A stretch of DNA of 64,000 nt from Perkinsela sp. pyNocScin1 (Eukaryota > Euglenozoa > Kinetoplastea > Prokinetoplastida > Perkinselidae): assembly GCA_964019655.1 (NCBI GenBank), contig CAXHTR010000006.1, forward strand, positions 620,001-684,000. Direction: 5' to 3'. Shown piece after piece: positions 49,693 to 58,702 of this stretch (positions within the stretch are counted from its first letter, which is position 1; every line of letters starts with the position of its first letter). The notes under the pieces are model-generated. The model was not told the DNA's origin. It saw nothing but the letters and a program-made list of their open reading frames with translations, and searched no databases. A program made the translations under genes and the position numbers.

Positions 49693-50289
49693 AGGGCGAG
49701 TGCCATTCTTAAGCGAATAAAGCGATTTTAGAAGAATGATGAACTGTATTTGGATGATCTGTGCACGCGGAGGATGCCCATTCTTTTCAAATCCTTGATT
49801 GCGTTGTTTTGATGCAAAAGCGAAAATATTATAACCTGGCGTTTCTCTCTATGCAACACTATCGCACCGCAAGAATGAATGAATGTATTTCTTGGGCTTA
49901 CTTTTACAAGCGCGTTTTGTGCGCATTCGATCAGTTTGATAGATCATTATCACTTGAAGGAGGCCTCTGTTCAACACAAATTGACTTTGCATGACATTTT
50001 TTCTCTACTGCACTCTAATTGAGTCTTTGCGAAATAGCGCCTCAGATACATCAGCGGTTTCAGTGTCCGAGGAGCCATCGTCACCCTCTCAAACACAGAA
50101 GATCTCGTGGTCACCGAGGCCTATTATTCCCACAATGGGACCACCTTGAAGAGTTGAAAATACATCTCGGGTTGATGCCGATTTAGACATGTATGTGAAA
50201 TGCTCAAAGCAAAAAATAATAGCATTTCGATTCATTTTCAATCTGGTACAGCATTCGCGCTATCGTATTCCATTCCTTTATCTCTTCTC
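49693..50289. other. Spacer with a small TGA-containing frame
   Basis: A minus-strand ATG at 50190 opens 33 codons (MSKSASTRDVFSTLQGG) to TGA at 50089-50091. Translation then continues in the same frame for 27 acidic codons (EGDDGSSDTETADVSEAL) to TAG at 50005-50007. This could be a relic with a nonsense change or a tiny selenoprotein-like frame. No SECIS element was recognised. Confidence 0.25.
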
Positions 50290-51132
50290 TCAATATGTCA
50301 CAAAATCTGGCACATCGGATTCATTTGATACCGTAAACTGATTTCCGCTGATATCTATGTGGGCGATATTCGCAGGGGGCGCACCGAGCGCGACTATCCC
50401 TCGAAACGAGTTGCCGCGGATGTCGAGCATCTCGAGATCACGTGGCAGTGTCTGCAGATCAAATTCCCCTGAAAATGCGTTGTTCTCAAGAAAAATCTCA
50501 GAAAGAGTCGCAGGCAAAAGATGCGTCGTGACTGTTCCGAAAAGTTTGTTATTCCCCAGCACAATTTGATTCAGACTTTTCGGAAGATTATCGAACGAAA
50601 CTTCGCCCTCAAACGCATTGTCCCCGAGGTCGAGGTTTGTGAGTGTGATTGGTAGTGCATCCAGCTTGATGCTCCCTGAAAAATTATTGAGATATGCGCG
50701 AAGAATTTCGAGGCGCTGCGGCAGGGCCGACAAGTCAAGAGACCCAAAGAAAGTATTGCCACCGACTTCAAACTGCTTGAGTGCTGGTGGTAGCGCAGCG
50801 GTGTCTATCGTCCCCGAGAGAAATTTTCCGGAGCCATACGCAGGCGAGTCATTCAAAAAGAGCACTTCAAGTTTTCGTGGGAGCGTATCGAGTGAAATTG
50901 GCCCACTAACCCAGACCTCGTAGCCCCAGTCGATTTGTGTGACACGGCCATCGACATCACACGCAACATGCTTCCAATCGCAGACATCTGTAAACTCACC
51001 ATCCTTGCCAAGGAACTTTGCCTGTGCATCTGCGCCGAGTTGCGCGACGAACGCTTCCATCAGCACTTGGTCAGAGAGCGTCAGAAAGTCGACACGAGAC
51101 GTGTACTCAGCGAAGGTGAGCAATAGGAACAT
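50290..51132 (-). CDS. LRR protein, eight repeats
   Basis: 280 residues. MFLLLTFAEYTSRVDFLTL, SDQVLMEAFVAQL and the box CDWKHVAC. Eight LRRs, such as LPQRLEILRAYLNNFSGSI. The end is SDVPDFVTY, without the VVDENG cap. It lies between the two members of the 48800/51285 pair. Confidence 0.87.
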   Translation of the reverse strand: MFLLLTFAEYTSRVDFLTLSDQVLMEAFVAQLGADAQAKFLGKDGEFTDVCDWKHVACDVDGRVTQIDWGYEVWVSGPISLDTLPRKLEVLFLNDSPAYGSGKFLSGTIDTAALPPALKQFEVGGNTFFGSLDLSALPQRLEILRAYLNNFSGSIKLDALPITLTNLDLGDNAFEGEVSFDNLPKSLNQIVLGNNKLFGTVTTHLLPATLSEIFLENNAFSGEFDLQTLPRDLEMLDIRGNSFRGIVALGAPPANIAHIDISGNQFTVSNESDVPDFVTY

Positions 51133-51284
51133 TCAAGTGAAAAAAAATGAAGCGATTTCTTCCAAAAGAGTACAGAAAAATTTAGACGAAAGCACCTGGC
51201 TACGAAATACATCTTCTCATCTCAATTTTATGTTTTATCTCTTCAATATAATGAAATCTCTCTACCTGCCAACAGGCACATGCG

Positions 51285-52145
51285 CTAATCTGCAAAGTAC
51301 ACACATTTTGGCTTTGTCTCCATATTGACGCCCTCGAATCGACCCGCTGGGAGCCGGAGCGTAATCATCGGCTCTGGGAGATTCGAAAAATTGAGCTCGC
51401 CGTGAAACGCATTGTCGGTGAGGTAGACCTCCGCGAGTGTCACCGGTAGCCGCTGAAGATTCAATGTCCCGCTAAAATTGTTTTTTGCCACTGTGAAGAG
51501 GACGAGGCGAGGCGGGAGCGCTGTCAAGTCAAGAGACCCGTGTAGTTGGTTGTACGAAATGAGGAAGCGCTCGAGCGATCTCGGGAGGTCTGCGGTGTTG
51601 AGCGTCCCTGTAAATTCGTTGCACGAGAGATCCAGATGCGCAATGCGCTGCGGCATCCCGGCGAAAACGAGCGAACCACTGAGCCGGACGTAATTCATTC
51701 TGAAAAAGTGTAGCGCTTCTGGCAGTGCTGGCAGGTCGAGACTTCCGCCCAGCTTTTGGCTGTCAATGATAAAGCGGTGCAGGCCGCGCGGGAGCGCTGC
51801 GGCGTCCACTGTGCCTGTGACACGGACGGAAAAGTTTTTGGCAAATGGCTTGAAAGTGATGTTGAATTCCTTCAAGTGCGACGGGAGCATGTCGAAGGAT
51901 AGCCGCCCCTTCACGAAATGCTCCTCGTGCTTCCACGTAATATTCGTAACATTTTGCTCAGCATCAAGCGTGACTCCGGGCCAATCCTCGATGTCGATGT
52001 ATCCCCCATCGCTGTCTTGAAATTGCTTTTTGGATTGGTCATCGAGGTCATCGACGAAGAGCTCCATTCGCGTCTGCTCGGACAAGGTGCTGGGGTCGAC
52101 ACGGGATAGACCAGTGTCGATAGATAGAAGGGCGTGGAAGAGCAT
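51285..52145 (-). CDS. LRR protein, no-cysteine box type (pair with 48800)
   Basis: 286 residues. MLFHALLSIDTGLSRVD, LSEQTRMELFVDDL, box DWPGVTL without cysteines, eight LRRs. Compared with its partner, the differences concentrate in the repeat surface positions, and the C-terminal cap (MITLRLPAGRFEGVNMETK) is preserved. Start at 52145 follows CACAG and four A/T bases. Confidence 0.87.
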   Translation of the reverse strand: MLFHALLSIDTGLSRVDPSTLSEQTRMELFVDDLDDQSKKQFQDSDGGYIDIEDWPGVTLDAEQNVTNITWKHEEHFVKGRLSFDMLPSHLKEFNITFKPFAKNFSVRVTGTVDAAALPRGLHRFIIDSQKLGGSLDLPALPEALHFFRMNYVRLSGSLVFAGMPQRIAHLDLSCNEFTGTLNTADLPRSLERFLISYNQLHGSLDLTALPPRLVLFTVAKNNFSGTLNLQRLPVTLAEVYLTDNAFHGELNFSNLPEPMITLRLPAGRFEGVNMETKPKCVYFAD

Positions 52146-52150
52146 TTTTA

Positions 52151-52172
52151 CTGTGAGAAAGGCAAAAAAGGC
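52151..52172 (-). promoter_or_regulatory. Putative trans-splice acceptor
   Basis: Minus-strand GCCTTTTTTGCCTTTCTCAC then AG, five bases before the ATG at 52145. Confidence 0.4.
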
Positions 52173-52381
52173 ATTTTGGGTGACAGCGATGAAGAATTTA
52201 AATAAGTATGCAGCCCAATAAATTTAGAGCGGGGCCATGCAACTTTGTTTTCATGATTCATACCTATAATTCATGATTTCATTGTTTGGTCTTGTAATCC
52301 CCTGAGGTGGTCGGCGTTTTTCTGAGAATCACTTGTAGAAAAAAAGCAGCTCTATGGAATAAGTATAGTACCTAAGATAAA

Positions 52382-52882
52382 ATGTGTGATATTTGGATCG
52401 AAAGTGAGCCATTCGTGAAGGAACAGGTCGCAGTTATTTTTCCTGAAAAAGTGGCAAAACGTTGCTCAAGAGCTCATAGGCTTATAGCAGCCCATTTGAA
52501 ATTCTTGGGGATAGAGTGTCAGTGTGCTGAAACTGGCAAAATGCTCGGAGACAGTGTCATAGAGGAAATTCAGAAAAATTTAGTCATCGACATAAACACG
52601 TCGATGATTCTTTTCAGAATGCTTGTCCAGCATCTGTTGCAAATCTCTTTAGGCAGACATGGGACTACGCTTTATAACGGAAAGCAGTGCTCTATGTCTA
52701 CGTGGGGGCGAATAGCAGTCATGTATGCATTTGTATCTCTAAGGACGACCTTCAAAAAACAAAGAGTACTAAAAATCTTTAGCACAAGCATTTTGTTCGA
52801 AATGCTAAAATTCTCTTATGCTGATATCCTATACATGTGCTGTATTTCACTTTCGCTCAATTATCGTGAAGCTATCTTCTAA
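52382..52882 (+). CDS. Unknown non-LRR protein (family X), possible Bcl-2-like fold
   Basis: 166 codons from the ATG at 52382 on the plus strand, opposite to all genes around it, overlapping the 3' end of the next LRR gene by 36 bases. The residues after about 145 are probably not native because they arise from that overlap. Mostly helical. Three local resemblances to Bcl-2 proteins occur in the right order: LIAAHLKFLGIEC (32-46, BH4-like), MLGDSVIEEI (BH3-like GD), and STWGRIAVMYAF (BH1-like, around 107-118). A segment LVID.NTSM..F..LVQHLL also fits helices 3-4. No BH2 is seen. Related relics at 13280 and 14678 lack the GD, which weakens the BH3 reading. Expression in this orientation is uncertain. 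Confidence 0.4.
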   Translation: MCDIWIESEPFVKEQVAVIFPEKVAKRCSRAHRLIAAHLKFLGIECQCAETGKMLGDSVIEEIQKNLVIDINTSMILFRMLVQHLLQISLGRHGTTLYNGKQCSMSTWGRIAVMYAFVSLRTTFKKQRVLKIFSTSILFEMLKFSYADILYMCCISLSLNYREAIF

Positions 52883-53689
52883 TGAGCTTCCCCCATGCGT
52901 GACCCGAAGCGTTTGAGGCACTTTGTTGAGGTCGAGCGTCCCCGAGAAGTTATTCCCGTTAATGTTGAGCTCTTTGAGCGTGTCCGAGACCCCAAAGAGG
53001 TCAATTTCCCCGGAAAGGGCGTTGTTGTTCAGACCTAGCGTACACAGAGTCGCCGGAAGATTCTCAAAAGTAACCGAGCCTGAAAAAGCGCTGTATGTTA
53101 GATACAGTCGCTTGAGCATCGGATTCAGGTGCGCAAGATCAATGGTTCCCGAGAGCTGTGTGAAGCGCAAGGACAAGTGCTCGAGATTTGGCGGCAGACG
53201 CGTCAAATCGACAGTCCCACACATGGCGATCTTTTCCCAGCAAGAACCCTCCACCTCGATCTCTATGATGGACGAGGGGAACGCAGCTAAGTCAACGCTT
53301 CCAGTAAAATCGCATCTTGATAGCCTTAAGGACGTCAATTGGTCGGGCAGAGCAGCGAAATCAAGCGTGCATTCACATGAAACACCCACAAGATAAAGCT
53401 TCTGCAGGTTTCGTGGTAAATAGCGAAAGTCGAAGGTGCCGCTCATGGATCTGACTGGAACGGCCGACCAGATGCGCCAGCTAATTTCTTGCACATCTCC
53501 ATCAGCGTTCACTGTCACACCGTCCCACTCTGCGATTTCCTTGTAATCGCCATTTTCCCAATTTTGAAAGAATGTTTGCGCAGCTGGGCCGAGGCCATCA
53601 ACAAGAAGCTCCATCGACATCTGTGAGCTGAGTGTGAATGGGTCAAAGCGGCTGAGTTGTGAATCAGCGCAGAGGCACAAAGAAAGCAT
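52847..53689 (-). CDS. LRR protein, no-cysteine box type (pair with 54305)
   Basis: 280 residues from the ATG at 53689, matching the family's compact start (MLSLCLCADSQLSRFDP); an in-frame ATG at 53725 would add 12 residues. LSSQMSMELLVDGL, box EWDGVTV, eight LRRs, of which one carries a five-residue insertion (EGSCWEKIAMCGTV). The end is DSFTIIERK. Tandem duplicate of 54305-55159, including flanking DNA. Confidence 0.85.
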   Translation of the reverse strand: MLSLCLCADSQLSRFDPFTLSSQMSMELLVDGLGPAAQTFFQNWENGDYKEIAEWDGVTVNADGDVQEISWRIWSAVPVRSMSGTFDFRYLPRNLQKLYLVGVSCECTLDFAALPDQLTSLRLSRCDFTGSVDLAAFPSSIIEIEVEGSCWEKIAMCGTVDLTRLPPNLEHLSLRFTQLSGTIDLAHLNPMLKRLYLTYSAFSGSVTFENLPATLCTLGLNNNALSGEIDLFGVSDTLKELNINGNNFSGTLDLNKVPQTLRVTHGGSSLEDSFTIIERK

Positions 53690-53858
53690 TTGAGCTTTAA
53701 GGAGCGGTTTGGAAGTGCAGAACATGCGGAAATGCTAATCTGATTTTATACAATGAGGAAATCCAAAATAATTCAAAAGTACGGAGATGAAGCGCATCTG
53801 ATCGCGTCCCACTAGCCGACTCGAGGTTCTAGTTTTCTAAGATGAAGGTCGGAATAGC

Positions 53859-53990
53859 TCACGAGCGAAAGGCCCACGTTGCACCAGATATGTCTACTCC
53901 TTCCTCATTCAAATCGAGAGTTAAAAGCTCATTGCCCTCTGGCCTGTCCAGCACAGGACTCCCGTGAGCCTGGCAGTAGCTGCAGATTGA
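53859..53990 (-). pseudogene. C-terminal LRR fragment left by duplication
   Basis: Minus-strand GSPVLDRPEGNELLTLDLN with EEGVDISGATWAFRS then TGA corresponds to the last 40 residues of the pseudogene at 55329 (GSPVLDRLPAG.EHLTLDLN). The upstream part is lost. Confidence 0.75.
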
Positions 53991-54304
53991 GACATCGCTT
54001 CATAGACAACAAATTTGAGGTTGGTTTGCAATTTGCATGGTTAATCTAAAAGCAGAAATGCGCGTGTACATCCTTGTTTTTTCAAACAAACAAAAGTTTA
54101 TGTTATCTTGCGCGCAGGCATTTGATAAAGATACTGAAAATGCTATGCGTCACTCAATCGATGTATAGGTAATAGAATATTTTCCTCAATATTCTACATT
54201 AGGCTGTAATGTATAATCATGTTTATATGAATATTAGGTTTACTCTGCATAATTCTTCTTATATATATGAATATATTTTTATGTTGTGGACTATCATATA
54301 TAGA
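53991..54304. other. AT-rich spacer, no gene seen
   Basis: 314 bases, strongly AT-rich near 54170-54300; no supported element. Confidence 0.5.
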
Positions 54305-55159
54305 TCACTTCCTCTCAATTATCGTCAGGCTACTTTCCACGTTCTTGGACCCGAACAGGTCCTTGTGCGTGACATCGAGCGTTTCAGGCACTTTGGTGAG
54401 GTCCAGCACCCCTGAGAAGTAGTTCCCAGCAATGTTGATCTCTTCGAGCGTGTCCGGCACCCCATAGAGGTCAATTTCCCCGGAAAGGGCGTTATTATTC
54501 AGATCTAGCCTAGACAGAGTCGCCGGAAGGTTGTTGAAAGTAACCGACCCTGAAAAAGCACTGTACGTCAGAAGCAGCCATTCAAGCTTCGTATTCAGGT
54601 GCTCAAGATCGATCGTTCCCGAAAGCAATGTGTATCGTAAGCTCAAGATCTCGAGATCGGGCGGCAGACGCGTCAAATCGACGGTGCCCGTGAATCTCGC
54701 TGGCGAATCATTCCAAGTAGAGCCCCGTATCTCGATATCTACGCTAGACGCGGGAAACACACCTAAGTCAACACTGCCGACAAAGCTGCACTCTGCGATC
54801 CGAAATGACATCAGGTAATCCGGCAAAGCAGCGAAATTAAGTGTGCACTGGCATTTTACCTTTTCAAGATTGAGCCGCTTCAGGGTTCGTGGTAGATAGT
54901 GGGAGTCAAAAGTTCCATTCATGCATTCGACTGAAATGGTTGAGTCTTGCCATTCAATTTCGTGTACATCTCCATCAGCGCTTGACGTCACTCCCTCCCA
55001 CTCCGCGATTTCTTTGTAATCGCCATTTTCGTCCTGAAAGGCTTTTTTTGTGTGTGGGCTGAGGCCATCAACGAGCAGCTCCATTCGAGTTTGCGAGCTG
55101 AGTGTGGATGGGTCAAAGCGGCTGACTGGCAAATCAGCGCAGAGGCATAAAGAAAACAT
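54305..55159 (-). CDS. LRR protein, no-cysteine box type (pair with 52847)
   Basis: 284 residues from the ATG at 55159 (MFSLCLCADLPVSRFDP); the ATG at 55195 is the alternative. LSSQTRMELLVDGL, box EWEGVTS, eight LRRs, end SSLTIIERK. Very close to its duplicate over the C-terminal four repeats and more diverged over repeats 2-4, including the RGSTWNDSPARFTG insertion region. Confidence 0.86.
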   Translation of the reverse strand: MFSLCLCADLPVSRFDPSTLSSQTRMELLVDGLSPHTKKAFQDENGDYKEIAEWEGVTSSADGDVHEIEWQDSTISVECMNGTFDSHYLPRTLKRLNLEKVKCQCTLNFAALPDYLMSFRIAECSFVGSVDLGVFPASSVDIEIRGSTWNDSPARFTGTVDLTRLPPDLEILSLRYTLLSGTIDLEHLNTKLEWLLLTYSAFSGSVTFNNLPATLSRLDLNNNALSGEIDLYGVPDTLEEINIAGNYFSGVLDLTKVPETLDVTHKDLFGSKNVESSLTIIERK

Positions 55160-55328
55160 TTGATCTTTGAGAAGCAGTTGGAAAGTGTCAAACATGCAGA
55201 AATGCCAATCTGATTTTACACAATGGAGAAATCAAAAATTATTCAACGGTACGGAAATGAAGCGCACCAGATCGCACCTCATTGCCCCACTTAAAACTCA
55301 CGTTTTCTAAGATGAATGTCGGAATAGC

Positions 55329-56355
55329 TCAACAGCGAATGCCCCACGTTACACCAGATGTATTCACTCCTTCATCAAAATCATTCAAATCGAGAGTGAG
55401 ATGCTCGATCCCCGCTGGAAGCCTGTCCAGCACAGGACTCCCCGAAAAATGATTCTGGTCTAGCAGTAGCTTCCTCAGCAAGCTAGGCAGGCGTTCCAGA
55501 TTGAGACTGCCCGAAAAATCGTTCCCTGAGAGGTCAATCTCAGTGATCATCGGTGGCAGCGACGACAGGTCAACAGACCCCGAAAGCGCGTTTTCCGACA
55601 GAATCAGAACTTCGAATTGCGCTGGCAGTGATTTTAAGGAAATTGAGCCTGTTGCGGCGTTTTTGGCGAGGTGCAGCGTTCCCATCGCGCTGGGGAGCGA
55701 CAAAAGGTTCAAACACCCTGCGATATCGTTATGCGACGCCATGAGCACTCTCAGCCCATCGGGTAAATTTTCGAGATTCAATTCGCCCTGCAGCGCATTC
55801 TCAAAGAGTCTGAGATCTCGCAGGCTGGAGGGCAGCGCACTGAGATCAGCACTCCCGTGAAAATTGTTCTTTTGGAGGTCGAGAATCTCAAGTGCTTCTG
55901 GGAGCCCAAGCAGATTCAGTTCTCTATTGATCTTGTTTCTCGATAGCAGGCACGCTTTAAGGCTCCTCGGAATGGCCTGTAGATCAATGCTCCCGTGCAC
56001 GAAATATACCAGCACTCGCAGCGTCTCTAATTGGGCTGGCAGCAGCGCCGTACTGATGTCGACTTGCCGCTCATCACGCAGAGTGCGGTAAGGTTTTGCG
56101 GCAGGACATGAAGCGGAAGCGTGCTCGAAGATTCAATGGAGTAAAAGAAGTGCAGGCTGCGGATGGTGCCGTCGGGGTCGCAGTTGATAGAAATTTTGGT
56201 GTAAAAGTCGACGTAGTCGCCAGCGTCGTCCTGGTACTTTTGCTGTGTGTACGGGGTGCACTGGCTGATGAGCATCTCCAGTATGCTTAGTCAGAGAGGA
56301 GCGCGGGGGACACGCGCGAGAGTGCTGTGTCGGCTGTGAGGAGGAAGAGAAGCAT
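55329..56355 (-). pseudogene. Long LRR pseudogene: one stop and two frameshifts
   Basis: The ATG at 56355 starts MLLFLLTADTALSRVSPALLSD, then TAA replaces the Q of LSDQ, and two extra bases shift the frame. The body continues as MLISQCTPYTQQKYQ, shifts again near 56050 (SGKSTS, where VDISTALLPAQLETL resumes in the other frame), and is then open for about nine perfect LRRs down to 55329. Its C-terminal end has been copied to 53859. About eleven repeats in all. Confidence 0.8.
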
Positions 56356-57630
56356 TGCGAGTAATTGTGAGAGAGGGGAAGAGAAGAAGCTACCATCTAT
56401 CGCAATAGGGCTAGACTGTTGAAAAGAAATGTCAATAGGAATGCGAGCAGGTGCTTTCGTATGAGCTGCGGCAACTGTGAAAAGAAAATGAAGTCTTATT
56501 TTTAAATGTAATCTCTTATTGTATTGTTGAATTATTCTTTTAGTAGAGAGCATCAGCAGATCTGAATACTGCTTATGGGCTGATAGAGTCAAATGTAAGA
56601 CTGTTACTACCAAACGCATCATAGAATTGTATTTCATGCCGTTTCTCGTCAAGGGCAACAACCATGAGGAGGTAAGACACAGCAAACGCTGGTGCAATAA
56701 CAAAAAAGTCCTTTGCCATTTCACAATCATTGGGCGGCAATATGCACGGGAATTCACAAGAGAGCGAAACATATCCTTTGATTGAGAGTGGCAATGGATC
56801 GTAACGGTACATTACTTCTTTTCACTCATTATCGTCAGCGCATCGGGCAAGCATACTTTGGATATGTACTTCGCTGCAGAGCGCTTGGCTGAGAGAATGA
56901 GCGTGCATGGGTTTCTTGGAAGATTGCGAGGCATATTTCTCTATTGAAACGCTGGCTGTTGGGATGCAGGCGGTGGAGGCACGCTGGTAGCGGGTGAAGT
57001 CTAGTCTGAACTAAGAAAAGTTTCCTCCAATAAAAGTTCTTTGATTATTTCACTACTTTTTGCAAATCAACCACCCCCGAGGTCTGCTTTGCTAATATAT
57101 TGCGCAAATTTATCAAATGAAGCTGATCACGCAGATGAGTCGATGGCACAATCTGATTCACGTGGAACTTGAGCAATGAACATGCGTCGGAGGGCTATTT
57201 CGGAGCGATTCCCCTATATTTACGTTCTCTCCGATGCATATCTAGTGAATATTGGCTGTCTGGGACCTGCATAGCACATACCCTATACAAAGTTCAAAGA
57301 AGATAAGAGTCACCTCGACTTAAAAAGTAAGGAAGGCACCCACTCTCAGGTAGCAACCCTGGATTCATCAAAAAATCAGTCTCTTCCTAGCATACACATC
57401 ATTGGATATCACCGGAACAGTGCTCCTTCATCAATTTTTCATCATGTGGGTAGCGAAAAGTGGTAAAAGCCATCGCTCAAGCGCCTTCTGCGACATGAAA
57501 CGAATAAAAATCAAAAGGATGAGATAAAATGATAAGTTATCGCATAGGAAAGAAAATCCTTCGAAAGCAATCTAGGCACTTTCTGATGACCTTAACCTTC
57601 CCTTTGGCATTCAAAACACCCCGTGCCCTT
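56356..57630. other. Longest spacer; possible C48-like protease relic
   Basis: A minus-strand ATG at 56812 opens 79 codons to 56573, containing FFVIAPAFAVSYLLMVVALD and EIQFYDAFGSNS. This recalls the strand around the catalytic histidine of Ulp1/SENP (C48) proteases (iP.N..HW.l.vid, then YDS.G), but HW is SY and no cysteine block is visible. Just upstream, 56814-56935 reads PCTLILSAKRSAAKYISKVC in another frame. The remaining 57000-57630 shows nothing. Confidence 0.25.
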
Positions 57631-58074
57631 CTACTGCAGCCCTCGGTTGAGCACTGGCAGGCCCCGAATAAGCCTCGAGCCAAAGTATATGGACATCACG
57701 GCGCACCCAAGAAGATACGCCTGCACCGACCTGTCAACCCCATTGAACGCTGCGCTGTGCGCGGGGTCTGCCGGGTCATAGTGAATGCGCATCGCCTTGC
57801 CCTCCCAGTACCGCCGCCGCGCGAACTCGTTGGAAAAGAACCGCGGCGTGCTGTACATGCGCTCGCTCTTGTAGGTCTTGCCGTCCACAGTGTACTCGTA
57901 CTCGACCCTGTCGGCGTTGCCTGTCAGCGCGTTGATGTGGACGCTTGTGACGGTGGCCCTCGTCTGCGCCCACTTGAGAGAGTCGCGGTACATCATCTCG
58001 TGGTCGATGGCACAATAGACCTCATAGGCGGCAGAAGCAATGAGGGATGCGCCGGCTGCTTTGCTAAAGGACAT
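57631..58074 (-). CDS. DUF3592-type membrane protein
   Basis: 147 residues from the ATG at 58074, which lies after a pyrimidine tract (ttttttctattttctttcatctt); the frame is open upstream. A hydrophobic helix at about 5-25 and another near 115-135 flank an extracytoplasmic-type beta domain with the DUF3592 pattern: WAQTRATVTSVHI, VEYEYTVDGKTYKSERMY, then GKAMRIHYDPADPAHSAAF. Function of DUF3592 is unknown in general. It follows LSM5 on the same strand. Confidence 0.7.
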   Translation of the reverse strand: MSFSKAAGASLIASAAYEVYCAIDHEMMYRDSLKWAQTRATVTSVHINALTGNADRVEYEYTVDGKTYKSERMYSTPRFFSNEFARRRYWEGKAMRIHYDPADPAHSAAFNGVDRSVQAYLLGCAVMSIYFGSRLIRGLPVLNRGLQ

Positions 58075-58211
58075 TGAACAGTAAGATGAAAGAAAATAGA
58101 AAAAAATTGCGTGACTATTCGTACCTCGGCGCTGCAACATGTTTGCCAACGCTTCATCGATGAAAGCCAAAAGACATGAACAGTCGAGAATAAACCCACA
58201 GGCCTGAGCCC

Positions 58212-58466
58212 TTAGGCCGTATCCCCAGGCACAAGATACAAAATATGGCTGCCGTTCACAAGTATTTCTGGTATGTTAACCATTGTGGTCGTGGAAGCCT
58301 TCTGCCCATCGGCGCCGCCTTGGTGCTCGGTGACAGTGGCATTTTTGAGAATGAGGTTCATCGCGGGGTCGTAGGAGCTGAGCGTGCCGGCGTACTCCGT
58401 CTTGTTTCGCGTGACCATGTAGATTTTCGAGCCGGTGCACTCGCGGAGGATGGAGAGTGGACCCAT
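58212..58466 (-). CDS. LSM5: Sm-like protein LSM5
   Basis: 84 residues from the ATG at 58466. The Sm fold has SILRECTGSKIYMVTRNKTE, YAGTLSSYDPAMNLILKNAT (Sm1) and ILVNGSHILYLVPGD (Sm2). The I...C.GSKI start and the NG..I..LVPG end are typical of LSM5. LSM5 belongs to the LSM2-8 ring on U6 snRNA and the LSM1-7 ring in mRNA decay. The second SmB-type gene of the window is 38 kb away, so no operon is implied. Confidence 0.8.
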   Translation of the reverse strand: MGPLSILRECTGSKIYMVTRNKTEYAGTLSSYDPAMNLILKNATVTEHQGGADGQKASTTTMVNIPEILVNGSHILYLVPGDTA

Positions 58467-58702
58467 TGGATGTGTAGAAGTGAAAAAGAAAAAATGGCAT
58501 AAGAAATACGAAATCGAAGAGGAATATCGAGTCAAAGCTTAAGGGTACGACGCTTGGGCGCCAATATTTTGTGCGATACGCACTTTTGGTGTTCTAAGTA
58601 CCTAGTCTGGGTGCTTGGTCTTCAAAATGCGTCAACATCTCAAATCTCATGAAAAACTGTTACTGCAGCGACAGGAATTCTTAACTGAAATGACCCCAAC
58701 CC

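Larger units (their letters stand above)
52847..55450 (-). repeat. Tandem duplication of a ~1.2-kb LRR gene block
   Basis: The gene at 52847-53689 with about 300 bases upstream matches the gene at 54305-55159 with its upstream region. Examples are AATGC.AATCTGATTTTA.ACAATG at about 53732 and 55200, and TTTTCTAAGATGAA.GTCGGAATAGCTCA at about 53832 and 55304. The break lies inside the 3' end of the LRR pseudogene at 55329, leaving a fragment at 53859. Confidence 0.8.
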
